Of a stretch of 64,000 nucleotides of DNA, positions 33,924 through 43,498 are shown piece by piece. Location of the stretch: positions 3,167-67,166 of the forward strand of contig CAKSPD010000009.1 of the NCBI GenBank assembly GCA_934481385.1, given 5' to 3'. Below the pieces are notes generated by a model. It saw nothing but the letters and a program-made list of their open reading frames with translations, made no database searches and was not told the origin of the DNA. The stretch is from an uncultured Oscillospiraceae bacterium (GTDB taxonomy: Bacteria > Bacillota > Clostridia > Oscillospirales > Ruminococcaceae). Made by a program: the position numbers and the translations under genes. Every line of letters begins with the position of its first letter. Within the stretch, counting starts at the first letter, position 1.

Positions 33924-34793
33924 TTACTCCTTAAAAAGTTTCAGCATAAATTCTTCAGTAGAATAAAGACCGCTTCTGTTATAACGGTTTATACCATAAA
34001 GGCAGTCAGGATTTCTTGTTATATAGTTTGGTTTTTCGTAGCAGTTAAGAGTTATTGCAAATCCGTTTTCACGCAGTACAGGAATACTTTCCTTACAGGT
34101 ATACCCGAAAGGATATGCAAAAACAATCGGAACAGTATCAGTATTTTCCTTTATAAGTTCCTGAAGTTTTGCAATATCGCTGTTGAGGGTATTACAGTAT
34201 TCTTCAGGATTTTCATTTTTGTTTATGTGACAGCCTGTTCTTTCACCGAGAGATTTATGCATATTGAATGTATGATTGCCTATTTCAAAACGTCCTGAAT
34301 CAAGCATAGTGTTAATATCCTCCCATGTAAGATAAGAATATTCAGGTATATGAGGGTCTTTTACTGCATCATTTTCAACATATGTTCCCACAACTGATAC
34401 AACTGCATTCATATCATATTTTTCAAGAAGCGGAAGAAGATAAAAGAGATTGTTATAAAATCCGTCATCAAGAGTAATCATAACAGGTTTTTCAGGAAGT
34501 TCACCTCTGCTGTATGTATAATCAACAAGCTGTTGAGCTGATACAGAATTATAGCCGTTATCTTTAAGATACTTCAAATCGGATTCAATCTGCTGAGGAG
34601 TTACAGAGTATTCTGCTGATGCTCCTTCGTGAATACTGTGATACATAATTACAGGAAGAAAAATTTTATCATCATTGTATTCAGCAGATGAGAATATAAA
34701 TTTTATTTTTGTTGCCGAAAAAATGAATACCGCAATAAAAACTGTTATTAAAGAAAATTTCAGAAATTTTTTAATATTATAGCATTTGTACAT
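33924..34793 (-). CDS. Polysaccharide deacetylase (NodB domain), membrane-anchored
   Basis: The 289-residue protein has an N-terminal signal anchor (about 10-30) and a NodB homology domain: motif 1 MITLDDGF (Asp-Asp pair), motif 2 IGNHTFNMHKSLG (His-x4-His metal ligands), and the PFGYTCKESIPVLRENGF region near the end. It should remove acetyl groups from a cell-surface glycan (peptidoglycan or exopolysaccharide). The early VIMYHSIHEG is common to this subfamily. Confidence 0.92.
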   Translation of the reverse strand: MYKCYNIKKFLKFSLITVFIAVFIFSATKIKFIFSSAEYNDDKIFLPVIMYHSIHEGASAEYSVTPQQIESDLKYLKDNGYNSVSAQQLVDYTYSRGELPEKPVMITLDDGFYNNLFYLLPLLEKYDMNAVVSVVGTYVENDAVKDPHIPEYSYLTWEDINTMLDSGRFEIGNHTFNMHKSLGERTGCHINKNENPEEYCNTLNSDIAKLQELIKENTDTVPIVFAYPFGYTCKESIPVLRENGFAITLNCYEKPNYITRNPDCLYGINRYNRSGLYSTEEFMLKLFKE

Positions 34794-34932
34794 TATATCA
34801 TCAACTCCATATATCTGATATATATGAAGCAGAAATATTCAAAATGCAGAAGATAAAAAAATTAATAAATGAAAAATTTTCCGTTTTCGTGAATATAAAT
34901 CATATAGATGTAAATATTATTGAGGTGATAGT

Positions 34933-36054
34933 ATGACACGACGTAAAAAGCGTAAGCTGAAAGCATTTATCAAAGAATTTATCCTGATTTCACTGCCGTT
35001 TATTGCAGGGATTTTTATGAATATCGGAGATATAATGGCAAAGCTTGCAGATAAAATGGACAGCATAGATATACAGGTTATGAATGAAAAAAAGACGTAC
35101 AGCGGAAAAATTTCTGAAGATTTTGAGGATATTATAATTTCTGAGGGATACGGCTATGCGGAAGAATCAGAAAGCAGTCAGACGGAAAATGAACCTGAGA
35201 GATATAAGATAGTTCCTGAAAACGCAGGTGCAAAACCATATCCGACTGAATGGACAGAGGGAGGAAGCATAGTGCGTACAACATACGGTCACTATGACGG
35301 AACAACCTTTTTCGATTTGGATAACGGCGGACAGGTAAATAATAAAACATCTGTCGATATGGAAACTCTTAAAGAGGAAAGCCGTCTTTTGCCTGAATTT
35401 AAAATAGAGGATACTGATGAACCTCAGGTTCTTATCTATCACACGCATACAACAGAAACATATGAACCTTATGTAAGAGATTTTTTTGACTCAAATTTTA
35501 ATTACAGGACAACCGATGAAACAAAGAATGTCATAATGGTTGGAGATGCCATTCAGAAAGAACTTGAATCCGCAGGAATAGGCGTTATACATTCAAAGAA
35601 AATACACGATTATCCGTCATATAACGGAGCTTATGACAGAAGTGCAGAAACTGTCAATGAAATACTTGAACAGTATCCGACCATAAAAGTAGTTCTTGAT
35701 ATTCATCGTGATGCAATATGCACAGAAAGTGTTGCATATCAGCCGTATGTTGAAATAAACGGAAAAGAGGCATCGCAGATAATGATTATATCAGGCTGTG
35801 ATGACGGAACTATGGATATGCCGAATTATATGAAAAATTTCCGTTTTGCATCACTTCTTCAAAGCCAGATAGAAAATGACAATCCGGGACTTACAAGACC
35901 GATATTATTCGATTACCGTCATTATAATCAGGATATAACGACAGGCAGTCTGCTTATTGAAGTAGGCTCTCATGGAAATACGCTTGACCAGTCATATTAT
36001 TCAGGCAAACTTCTCGGAAAATCGATTGCAAAGGCACTGAAAGGACTGAAATAA
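34933..36054 (+). CDS. spoIIP: Stage II sporulation protein P
   Basis: SpoIIP is the amidase/endopeptidase that thins septal peptidoglycan during engulfment. The 373-residue protein has an N-terminal membrane anchor (about 12-30), and a catalytic domain with LIYHTHTTETYEPY, VVLDIHRDAI and LLIEVGSHGNTLDQ, which contain the metal-binding His and Glu residues. Its presence supports a spore-forming host or recent ancestor. Confidence 0.95.
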   Translation: MTRRKKRKLKAFIKEFILISLPFIAGIFMNIGDIMAKLADKMDSIDIQVMNEKKTYSGKISEDFEDIIISEGYGYAEESESSQTENEPERYKIVPENAGAKPYPTEWTEGGSIVRTTYGHYDGTTFFDLDNGGQVNNKTSVDMETLKEESRLLPEFKIEDTDEPQVLIYHTHTTETYEPYVRDFFDSNFNYRTTDETKNVIMVGDAIQKELESAGIGVIHSKKIHDYPSYNGAYDRSAETVNEILEQYPTIKVVLDIHRDAICTESVAYQPYVEINGKEASQIMIISGCDDGTMDMPNYMKNFRFASLLQSQIENDNPGLTRPILFDYRHYNQDITTGSLLIEVGSHGNTLDQSYYSGKLLGKSIAKALKGLK

Positions 36055-36055
36055 A

Positions 36056-36352
36056 ATGAAAAAAGTTTTAAAAGCCATATTTTTATATTTTCTTGCAACA
36101 TCGTTTTTATATATGTTTGCTGTATCATATTCAAATTCATATAACAGAATAAACAGCAAAAAAATAAGTCCGGCAGTCATAGTCATAAACGGCGGAAAAG
36201 CAACAGTAAATATTCTTCATGATGAATTTACTGTTGATTTCAGATTTCTTGAACCGGAAAGCAGATTTTATTATTTTCTTTATTTTTTATCGCCGGACAG
36301 TTTTCATTCAGCAGAACGGATTTTAATTGAGAGTATAGGAAGAATTTCCTGA
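36056..36352 (+). CDS. Small single-span protein after spoIIP
   Basis: The 98-residue product begins 1 bp after spoIIP and is probably translated by coupling. It has a signal-anchor-like N-terminus (VLKAIFLYFLATSFLYMFAV) and an outer part rich in Ser, Phe and Tyr. I recognise no family. Its end overlaps the convergent gene by 30 nt. A role alongside SpoIIP is inferred from position only. Confidence 0.55.
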   Translation: MKKVLKAIFLYFLATSFLYMFAVSYSNSYNRINSKKISPAVIVINGGKATVNILHDEFTVDFRFLEPESRFYYFLYFLSPDSFHSAERILIESIGRIS

Positions 36353-36904
36353 ATACTGAAAATATTTTCTTTTATTATATCTCTGCCAGTCATTTAGTTC
36401 ACCCTTATAAATAAGCTGTGCATCAGAGAGATGACGGAAGTCTTCAGGAGTATATAAACAAGGATTTTTTTCAAGATTTATTCCGATTTCGCTGAATACA
36501 TGTGCCACGAACTGTGAACACAGAAAATGAGATTTTCTGTTCCATGATATATTGAGATATATTGCGAAAAGACCAAGTATATTATAAGAATAGCTGTTTC
36601 TGAATGTATAGAAATTTTTTATAAGATTTTCAAAATGTTTTTTCTGTTCGTGAGAAACATGTATCTGATATATTTCACATGGAATGTTGCTGAAAAGTCC
36701 GAGAGTGCCTTCACCGATTATTTCTTCATTGAATGTTGCGGGAAGCGGAACATATCTGTAAGTACGGCAGAAACTGTACATTTTAGAAAGTTCAATATCT
36801 CCGGATACAGATACATGATTATAAGGTTTTTTGGTAAAAAACTTTATTGCCTTTGCAACATTAGTACCTGTCTGTGCAACTATTATGTAAATATTATCTT
36901 CCAA
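36323..36904 (-). CDS. Permuted NlpC/P60-like (papain-fold) protein
   Basis: The 193-residue cytosolic protein has the order seen in the permuted papain-like group (YaeF/YiiX, LRAT-like): the catalytic His comes first in PYNHVSVSGD (about residues 27-36), and the Cys later in HFLCSQFVAHVFSEIG (about 127-142). There is no signal peptide. Such proteins may hydrolyse acyl or amide bonds, but the substrate is unknown. SD GGAGG lies upstream. Confidence 0.82.
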   Translation of the reverse strand: MEDNIYIIVAQTGTNVAKAIKFFTKKPYNHVSVSGDIELSKMYSFCRTYRYVPLPATFNEEIIGEGTLGLFSNIPCEIYQIHVSHEQKKHFENLIKNFYTFRNSYSYNILGLFAIYLNISWNRKSHFLCSQFVAHVFSEIGINLEKNPCLYTPEDFRHLSDAQLIYKGELNDWQRYNKRKYFQYSGNSSYTLN

Positions 36905-36962
36905 AATTATTGCCTCCTAAAATTGCTTTTTGGTTATTAAAAAATATTATATCATATATACT

Positions 36963-36990
36963 TGCATTTTTCAAGGGGATATGATATAAT
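36963..36990 (+). promoter_or_regulatory. Promoter of tRNA-Arg
   Basis: TTGCAT and TATAAT are separated by 16 bp; the mature tRNA begins 16 bp after the -10. Confidence 0.75.
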
Positions 36991-37005
36991 AAAATGTAGA
37001 AAAAT

Positions 37006-37077
37006 GTGCCTGTAGCTCAGTGGATAGAGCAGTAGCCTCCGACGCTATGTGCGATGGTTCGATTCCATTCAGGCATA
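37006..37077 (+). tRNA. tRNA-Arg, anticodon CCG
   Basis: The cloverleaf folds without gaps: acceptor GTGCCTG / CAGGCAT (one G-T pair), D arm GCTC / GAGC, anticodon stem GTAGC / GCTAT with loop CTCCGAC (anticodon CCG at 37039-37041), 4-nt variable region and T arm GATGG-TTCGATT-CCATT. The discriminator is A and CCA is not encoded (ATCA follows). It reads CGG arginine codons. Confidence 0.95.
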
Positions 37078-37082
37078 TCAGC

Positions 37083-37122
37083 AAAAACAGAGATAAATTT
37101 ATCTCTGTTTTTGTTTTTTTTT
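37083..37122. terminator. Terminator after tRNA-Arg (bidirectional)
   Basis: CAGAGATAAA / TTTATCTCTG is a perfect palindrome flanked by A- and T-runs. It ends the tRNA transcript and can also end the convergent dockerin-protease gene, whose stop codon it touches. Confidence 0.9.
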
Positions 37123-39511
37123 AATTACTTTTTCTGCAAAGCATTTTTTTCATTTCACATAAATCGTATATATTAAGAATATTATCTTCACAAAGGTCTG
37201 CGGATTTCCAGTTAGCAAGCTTGATGCTTTCATCACCTGAAATAAGCCACTTCTGAAGAATAACTGCATCAGAAATATTAAATTTTCCGTCAGCATTTAC
37301 ATCTCCCGCAATTCCCTGATTTTTTATATTATACTGTTTCAGCATAACATTTCCGTTGAGAGTCAGATATGCAGTATAAACAGCATTATCTGTCACAACT
37401 GCTGAAGGATTGTTGACTATATCATTGCACAGGCTGTTTCCTGTTTTTATAAATGAATCGTTTTCAATTTTAAAAACGTACAAAGCATCTGTATTTTGAG
37501 TATTTACTATAAGATAATCAGAAATTCCGTTAGTAGCTGTTTCTGAAAAATAACATCTTCCGTCAAGAATTTCTGAAAAACTTTTTTCAGTTATTTCTCC
37601 GTTTTTTACAGTGAATATACTGCATGAATCATCAGTTGAGCTTATAATAAAAGAATTCTGTTTGCTGATAATATTTGCTGTTCCTGTTTTTTTGTCTGAA
37701 AGCTTAATGCTGGAGTATGTGCCGTTTTTCCATATATCAACGGCAGGTGCAGAAGAATTTACTACGCCACGGTATGAAACAGCTATTTCATCGTCATTTA
37801 CAGCAATTGAAACATTGCATACATCTTCTGAACCGTCAGCATAATCAGTTTTCTGACCTGTTTTCAAATCATATGACAGCAGGTGCAGTGCATAGGGAAA
37901 TTCACCTGTTGTATATGCAAGATAAATTTTATCCTTATAAATCTGAAAATCCTGATACTGAGAAAGCTGAGTGCCTTTCAGTAAAGTATTCCATTTTCCG
38001 TTTTCATAGTATGCAATAACATATGTAAAATCAGTGCTGTCATTGTAGAGAACATACGGAATATTTCCGTTCATACAAAGTTTTGCATTGTAAGCCTTTT
38101 CAGGAATTTCAGATGTATATTTATCCCAGTTTCCGTCAGAATATCTGCTTACCAATGCATTGCTTTCATTTTCAGAAAGAAGAAAAAGCTGATTGTTTTC
38201 ATCTGCACAAATATCGATTGAAGATGCCTGATTAATCCAGTTCGGCATAGAAATATTTTTCCATACATCTGCGTTGTCAGTATCTGCGAATTCAGCCTTG
38301 AAAGAAAGTTCATCATCAGTTATTTTAATATCAGAAAGTTTTATACCGCTGTTTGTACCGTCAGAATACACCAATGCACCGTCAGCAATTGTAGCTTTCA
38401 TATCCAGACTTCCAACGCTGTCAGGAGCGTCTTTACTTCCGTATGCAGAAAGATAAGGATTTCCTTTTCCGGCATCAAGTTCTGTTTCTTCAGGACGGAA
38501 AACATATATTTCATCACCGCTTTCATTGTGATTTCCATGTATTTCAGTGTTTACTCTGTATACGACAAGACCCGTGCCGTATACTTTTACGTCCATTTCA
38601 TCAGAATATGCTTTACCCTGTTTACGATATTCAACGGCAAAAAATTCCGTATCAGAAAGAGGAGTTTTAAGAAGATAAAGTCTGTTGCCGTTTCTTGATG
38701 AGGCAGGGGAGAGAGTATAATATCCGTTCTGAGTAATATTTTCAGCATCAAGCCAGTGAGATATTTTATATCTTTCATATGCAAGCGGATATTGCATATA
38801 ATATGAAGTTGCAGCCATAATATCCCACATACCGACAGGAACACCTTCTCTTGAATCTATTCTGTATAAATCAGGATATCCGACAGAATGAAGAAATTCG
38901 TGACACAGTACAACTGAATTATCAATCAGAGAACTGCTGAAAAGCGAATAATCATTATGAACGTTCACCATACCGCTTTCAAGACCGTTTATTTTTATTC
39001 CGGGGAGCGAAAAGGCTTTAGGCCAGAATATTGTACCTGCGGAATTTTTATCTGCGTCCATTACGACAATGATATTGTCAATAATTCCGTCACCGTTTCC
39101 GTCAAGGACGGCAGACTGCGGAACATCAGCATTTGAAATAACTTCCGTCATAATGCTTTCAATGTTATAGTATTTATCAAGAGTCTGAGTCATTTTGTAA
39201 GGTACAAAAACATCATTTTTAAGCTGAGGATATTCAAATTCAACCTGCATTTTTCCATATGAAATTTCGTTTATATATCCTGCAAGTGAACGGAATGTGC
39301 TTTTATCTTCGCAGTAATTTATCATTCTCTGAGTATTTTCACTCATAAAGTTATCGCTTTTAGCATCAGGAAACTGTGCGAAAAGAACAAGGTTATGAAT
39401 TACTTCCTGCTGTTCCTGTGCAGAAACATAAAAATTGCTTGTTGAGCTTAATATTGTCAAAAGAGAAGAGCATACAAACGCAGTTATACGTTTCATGTTA
39501 ATTATATTCAT
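37121..39511 (-). CDS. Secreted M6-like metalloprotease with type I dockerin
   Basis: The 796-residue precursor has a signal peptide (cut near residue 31, VSAQEQ). The catalytic domain (about 35-310) carries the zinc motif CHEFLHSVGYPDLY (HExxHxxGxxD) followed by the Met-turn-like GMWDIMAA, as in M6 / InhA-type proteases. The middle (about 415-730) is a repetitive beta-rich, propeller-like region. The C-terminus (about 735-796) has two Asp/Asn-rich calcium loops, GDVNADGKFNISDAVILQK and ADLCEDNILNIYDL, forming a type I dockerin. It is probably docked to a cell-surface scaffoldin. Confidence 0.92.
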   Translation of the reverse strand: MNIINMKRITAFVCSSLLTILSSTSNFYVSAQEQQEVIHNLVLFAQFPDAKSDNFMSENTQRMINYCEDKSTFRSLAGYINEISYGKMQVEFEYPQLKNDVFVPYKMTQTLDKYYNIESIMTEVISNADVPQSAVLDGNGDGIIDNIIVVMDADKNSAGTIFWPKAFSLPGIKINGLESGMVNVHNDYSLFSSSLIDNSVVLCHEFLHSVGYPDLYRIDSREGVPVGMWDIMAATSYYMQYPLAYERYKISHWLDAENITQNGYYTLSPASSRNGNRLYLLKTPLSDTEFFAVEYRKQGKAYSDEMDVKVYGTGLVVYRVNTEIHGNHNESGDEIYVFRPEETELDAGKGNPYLSAYGSKDAPDSVGSLDMKATIADGALVYSDGTNSGIKLSDIKITDDELSFKAEFADTDNADVWKNISMPNWINQASSIDICADENNQLFLLSENESNALVSRYSDGNWDKYTSEIPEKAYNAKLCMNGNIPYVLYNDSTDFTYVIAYYENGKWNTLLKGTQLSQYQDFQIYKDKIYLAYTTGEFPYALHLLSYDLKTGQKTDYADGSEDVCNVSIAVNDDEIAVSYRGVVNSSAPAVDIWKNGTYSSIKLSDKKTGTANIISKQNSFIISSTDDSCSIFTVKNGEITEKSFSEILDGRCYFSETATNGISDYLIVNTQNTDALYVFKIENDSFIKTGNSLCNDIVNNPSAVVTDNAVYTAYLTLNGNVMLKQYNIKNQGIAGDVNADGKFNISDAVILQKWLISGDESIKLANWKSADLCEDNILNIYDLCEMKKMLCRKSN

Positions 39512-39604
39512 GTTTTATCACCATATTTCAAGTTATTATATATCATATTATATCATATTTATTTCTGAATTTCAAGATAAATTTTGTATAAGGTTCATAA
39601 AGAT

Positions 39605-39639
39605 AAAAAAAGTCCGAATGTACAATAAGTACATCGGAC
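39605..39639 (-). terminator. Terminator of the XRE-AbrB gene
   Basis: On the minus strand GTCCGATGTAC pairs with GTACATTCGGAC (one bulge), followed by TTTTTTT. It lies 65 bp after the stop; the remaining gap to the next gene is AT-rich without features. Confidence 0.85.
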
Positions 39640-39703
39640 AATATCAGAATGATTGATTTTATAATAAAACTGAAATTTTAATGAAGTTGAAACTGCTTTA
39701 AAT

Positions 39704-40123
39704 TTATTTGCTTTTTCTTGCGACATTAAGCATATTAAGGAGTCCTTTTTCTTTTATTATCGCAATGCCCTGTCCTTCATCGCCAAGAATTATAAGATTA
39801 TCACCAGGATTTATGTCAAAAATTTTTCTTGCTTTTGCCGGAATAACAATCTGTCCTTTATCGCCGACTTTTACCATTCCGAATATATGTTTACCTTTAG
39901 GCGGAACGCTCAGTCCGGGGATTTCTTTGTTATTATGATTTATAAGGTCATCTACTGTAACGCCGAATACATTTGCCATAAGCATACATTTTTCTATATC
40001 GGGCAGAGATTCACCTGTTTCATATTTAGAAAGAGTCTGCCTTGATACTCCTATTTTTTCAGCAAGTTCTTCCTGTGACATATTATTGAGTTTTCTTAAT
40101 TCTATAAGATTTTCAGCAAACAT
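39704..40123 (-). CDS. XRE-type regulator fused to an AbrB/SpoVT domain
   Basis: About 139 residues from the ATG at 40121-40123, which follows GGAGG by 11 nt; an ATG 24 bp upstream lacks an SD. Residues 1-60 form an XRE helix-turn-helix (MSQEELAEKIGVSRQTLSKYE); residues 82-130 form a swapped-hairpin AbrB domain (VKVGDKGQIVIPAKARKIF). Both domains bind DNA in other proteins. The gene overlaps the end of the acyltransferase gene by 11 nt, so the two are cotranscribed. A regulator of a surface-modification gene is plausible. Confidence 0.9.
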   Translation of the reverse strand: MFAENLIELRKLNNMSQEELAEKIGVSRQTLSKYETGESLPDIEKCMLMANVFGVTVDDLINHNNKEIPGLSVPPKGKHIFGMVKVGDKGQIVIPAKARKIFDINPGDNLIILGDEGQGIAIIKEKGLLNMLNVARKSK

Positions 40124-41198
40124 TTTTCTTTTTACCTCCGATTCCAAGAATACACCATTTTAATATCGGAATACGACTGATTATTTCATTCATAAGAATT
40201 GAACCGGCAAGTGCAGAAATACCTGTTAACAAGTATATCAGAATTTCCGGAAGATTTTTTGCGTATGTATGCAGATAATATGCAGTTGCGACAAGTGGCA
40301 GATAATGAAAAATATAAATTCCCCATGATTTTTTTATCATCAGTTTGCTGAAAGAATTTTCAAATCTGCCCCATTTTTTCATAAATGCAAGAACGGCTAA
40401 AGTACCGGCCCAAGCATAAATATTGCACATCAATGTGTCAAAAACTTCGTGGTCTGCATAATTTTTACCCCAGTACATAACTGTAAATACAACACAGCAG
40501 ATTACAGCAGATATCGAAAGTGGTAACCACCATTTTTCAAGCCTGTCCATAACATTATCATGTGAAAGAACAAGATAACCAATCAGAAATCCTGCTCCAT
40601 ATATTCCGAAACGATATACAACGATAACAGGAGTATTCAATATCTGTGCAGATGCCCAGATAATCACTGTAAATAAAATCAGTATGGGAACATTTATTTT
40701 TTCGCATATGTTATAAAGTCTGTTTTTTTCGATTTTCCTGAATAATACAATGAAAACTGAAAACAGCCACAACACCTGAATATACCATAATGTTCCTGTT
40801 CCGCTTACTGCCATAATCAGAAAAAGTATGGGTTTCGGAACAGCACTCATCTGTTCAAATGCACCGCTTATTTTCATATTATAGTATCCTGTTGTCCAGC
40901 ACCATATAATCAAACCTATTGTTGACGGAACAAGAAGTTTTCTTGTTCGTGATTTTATAAATTCCTTATGAGTATGGTTTTTCAGATAAAATGCCGTATT
41001 CATACCTGATACTGTAAAAAGCAGGAGCATAAACCATGGATAAACAAAATACATAAAAGCGTCCTGATACTGAACTTTATCACTGAAAGCACCGATTACA
41101 CCAAAACTGACAAATCCGTTATACATGAATATAACATGATATATTACAACTATCATAACAGTAATCCATTTGATGTTATCAATGTAGGATTTTCTCAT
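40113..41198 (-). CDS. Acyltransferase family 3 membrane protein
   Basis: The 361-residue protein has about ten membrane spans and the family start SYIDNIKWITVMIVVIYHVIF, where Asp and His belong to the conserved acyltransferase-3 core. Relatives acylate surface polysaccharides, peptidoglycan or small lipids. The substrate is not evident. The gene starts after AAGGTGGTAATTAT and overlaps the XRE-AbrB gene. Confidence 0.88.
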   Translation of the reverse strand: MRKSYIDNIKWITVMIVVIYHVIFMYNGFVSFGVIGAFSDKVQYQDAFMYFVYPWFMLLLFTVSGMNTAFYLKNHTHKEFIKSRTRKLLVPSTIGLIIWCWTTGYYNMKISGAFEQMSAVPKPILFLIMAVSGTGTLWYIQVLWLFSVFIVLFRKIEKNRLYNICEKINVPILILFTVIIWASAQILNTPVIVVYRFGIYGAGFLIGYLVLSHDNVMDRLEKWWLPLSISAVICCVVFTVMYWGKNYADHEVFDTLMCNIYAWAGTLAVLAFMKKWGRFENSFSKLMIKKSWGIYIFHYLPLVATAYYLHTYAKNLPEILIYLLTGISALAGSILMNEIISRIPILKWCILGIGGKKKNVC

Positions 41199-41323
41199 AT
41201 AATTACCACCTTTGCAACTTTTATTAACATCATTATATCATAACTGATTTATGTAATCAACCAACAGAATATAACATTTTATCAGATTTATGTTAATAAT
41301 AGTTGCATATCAAAGGTATGAAA

Positions 41324-43468
41324 TCACAAAAGTTCTGTTAATTTCTGTTTCATAACGCACAAATCAAAAATATTAAGTATTCCGTCCTCATACAAATCTC
41401 CTGCCAGCCAGTCGGAAACGGAGTCTGTATCATTCATAATCCATTTCTGCAAAGTAACTGCATCAGCAATATTAAAAACGCCGTCACTGTTTATATCGCC
41501 GTATACAGAAGAATATAAAGCGTAGTTGCTGATTTTCAGGTCATCTACAACACTCCAGTTATCTGAACTGTCCTGAACAAAGAAACGCAGATATTCAAGA
41601 TTTTTACCCGGATACATATTCAGATTATCTGTAAGAGGAATTTTCCATTCAGAAACTCCGCCGTCATATTTGCAGACAATGCCGGAAGAATCCTCACCGC
41701 TGAAATAAATAAATCCATTGCTTTGATAATAAGTCCAGTATCTGTTTGCATCGTCTGTACCTTTCCACTGAAGATTATAAACGGGAGATTTTGCCGTATC
41801 AGGAACAACTGCACATATGTAGAGATTTTCCTTGTCGGAAGTAACATAAAGCTTGCTTTTTTCAGTTTCAAGAACAAGTTTGTCATCATTCCATTCTCTC
41901 TCGCTGATTATGCCGTCAATCTTGATTTTTCCGTTGTAATCATAAAGAGTTCCGTCTGAAACGGTTTCTGCACCTTCTTCGTAAAAGGTGTTGTCAGATA
42001 GTAAATCAGAATTATCTGTCTTGTTTACTGTTACAGTTCCGAGAAAATTTGCACCAAGAGAATTATTATAAATATCAGCATTGGCAAATTTTACTGTACG
42101 CTGAACATTGTTTTCATCAGCGTTTCCGGCAGAAAGTCTGAGATATACATTCCAGTTTCCGGTTTGAATATTTCCGGGAAGTTTTATATTCAGTGTTTCA
42201 TTTGTTGTTTCTGTTGAATACCATATTCTGTCATCAATATCGGATTCACATACGATATAAATTCCGTCCTTTTCAAGTATTACCTGTGAATTTTGTTTTT
42301 TAACAGGATTTGCAAAACCTGTATTTTCAACGCTGAATTTTACTTTTATATTTCCGCCCTGAACGGTTTGAGATGTCAAATCACTGTCACGCAGTACAAA
42401 TCTGTATCCGATATGGTCACGGATAAACCGGTAGACTGTCTGTCCATAGTATGCACTGTTATCACATTTTACACTGCTGTAATCTTCGCTGAAAGTATAG
42501 TCCTCATAGAGTGACCATATATTAGAATTGATATAGCTTAAATGTGTATCATACATTTCAGCAATTGCATTTTCAGGAAGATATGTAGTATATTTCTGTG
42601 CATAGCCGATATTTCCTGAAAATTCTCCGCCGTAATAAGTATATTTCATCTGATTTTTCATCCATTTGACAGAATTTTCACGATTTGGATTTATAAAAGT
42701 TCCCAAATCGGTATCAGAACCCATATATCCGTCATTATAAAGTCCTACTCTTTTTGCATCGCCTTCTGAAATATAATCTGCAAGCTCATCTGTGCCGATT
42801 CCTGCCCACATACAGAATGTATTCGGTGTTCTTACAGTAACCGAAACGCTTTCAGGAACAATTTTGAGCAGAGCATCAAGAACCTTTGCTTTATATTCGG
42901 TTGAAGTATATTTACCGCTGTGCTGTTCTCCCCAGGCACCTACAAATCCGCTTTCAACATACATCAGAATATCTTCATATTCCGAAAGTATACCGCTGTC
43001 GCCAATCTGATGAATATGTTCAAGAACTTTTTCAAATGTTGAAGGTTCAGGATTTGTTTTTCCGTTTGCATCATATCGGAATCGCAGTCCGACTGTACAA
43101 CCGTTTTTACGGCAGTTTTCAAGTGTTCCTCTCAGTCCGTTGAAAAAGCTTTCATCAAGGTCATAATCAACACCTTCAGTATAATTTCCGTCACTGTCAG
43201 TTGTTCCGTTTATACCGCTTGAAAATGCACCGATGTCAACAAACAGTACAGTAAGATTTCCCTGCGGATTTTTAACAGGTGTATCATTGGGCTTGCATAC
43301 ATACCATATAGTTGAAGTATATCCTGCACCGATATTATTGATAGTTGAAACAGTTTCATTGTAATCTATGCCGGAATCAATCAAAGTTTCTTCCTGTGCT
43401 GTTGCCGGTAACGGTACTGTGCATACAGTCAGGACAACAGATAATAATGATGCAATAATTTTTTTCAT
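41324..43468 (-). CDS. Secreted DUF4874/DUF4832-like protein with type I dockerin
   Basis: The 714-residue precursor has a signal peptide (cut near residue 24, PATAQE). Residues about 35-200 resemble DUF4874 (GLRFRYDANG, ESGFVGAWGEQHSGKY) and 200-340 DUF4832, a pair seen in secreted glycan-related proteins. Residues 345-470 look like an Ig-like domain and 500-640 like a CBM9/DOMON-type sugar-binding domain (IDGIISEREWNDDKLVLE). The C-terminus is a dockerin with GDINSDGVFNIADAVTLQK and GDLYEDGILNIFDL. It probably works on plant or host glycans at the cell surface; the catalytic class is not established. Confidence 0.85.
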   Translation of the reverse strand: MKKIIASLLSVVLTVCTVPLPATAQEETLIDSGIDYNETVSTINNIGAGYTSTIWYVCKPNDTPVKNPQGNLTVLFVDIGAFSSGINGTTDSDGNYTEGVDYDLDESFFNGLRGTLENCRKNGCTVGLRFRYDANGKTNPEPSTFEKVLEHIHQIGDSGILSEYEDILMYVESGFVGAWGEQHSGKYTSTEYKAKVLDALLKIVPESVSVTVRTPNTFCMWAGIGTDELADYISEGDAKRVGLYNDGYMGSDTDLGTFINPNRENSVKWMKNQMKYTYYGGEFSGNIGYAQKYTTYLPENAIAEMYDTHLSYINSNIWSLYEDYTFSEDYSSVKCDNSAYYGQTVYRFIRDHIGYRFVLRDSDLTSQTVQGGNIKVKFSVENTGFANPVKKQNSQVILEKDGIYIVCESDIDDRIWYSTETTNETLNIKLPGNIQTGNWNVYLRLSAGNADENNVQRTVKFANADIYNNSLGANFLGTVTVNKTDNSDLLSDNTFYEEGAETVSDGTLYDYNGKIKIDGIISEREWNDDKLVLETEKSKLYVTSDKENLYICAVVPDTAKSPVYNLQWKGTDDANRYWTYYQSNGFIYFSGEDSSGIVCKYDGGVSEWKIPLTDNLNMYPGKNLEYLRFFVQDSSDNWSVVDDLKISNYALYSSVYGDINSDGVFNIADAVTLQKWIMNDTDSVSDWLAGDLYEDGILNIFDLCVMKQKLTELL

Positions 43469-43498
43469 ATTCTTAACTCCTTTCAGAATTTAATAATT

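Noticed and set aside
37006..37077. tRNA frame with acceptor shifted by two bases
   Set aside because: That alignment leaves a mismatch in the acceptor stem; the chosen one pairs all seven positions and leaves U8-A9 in place.
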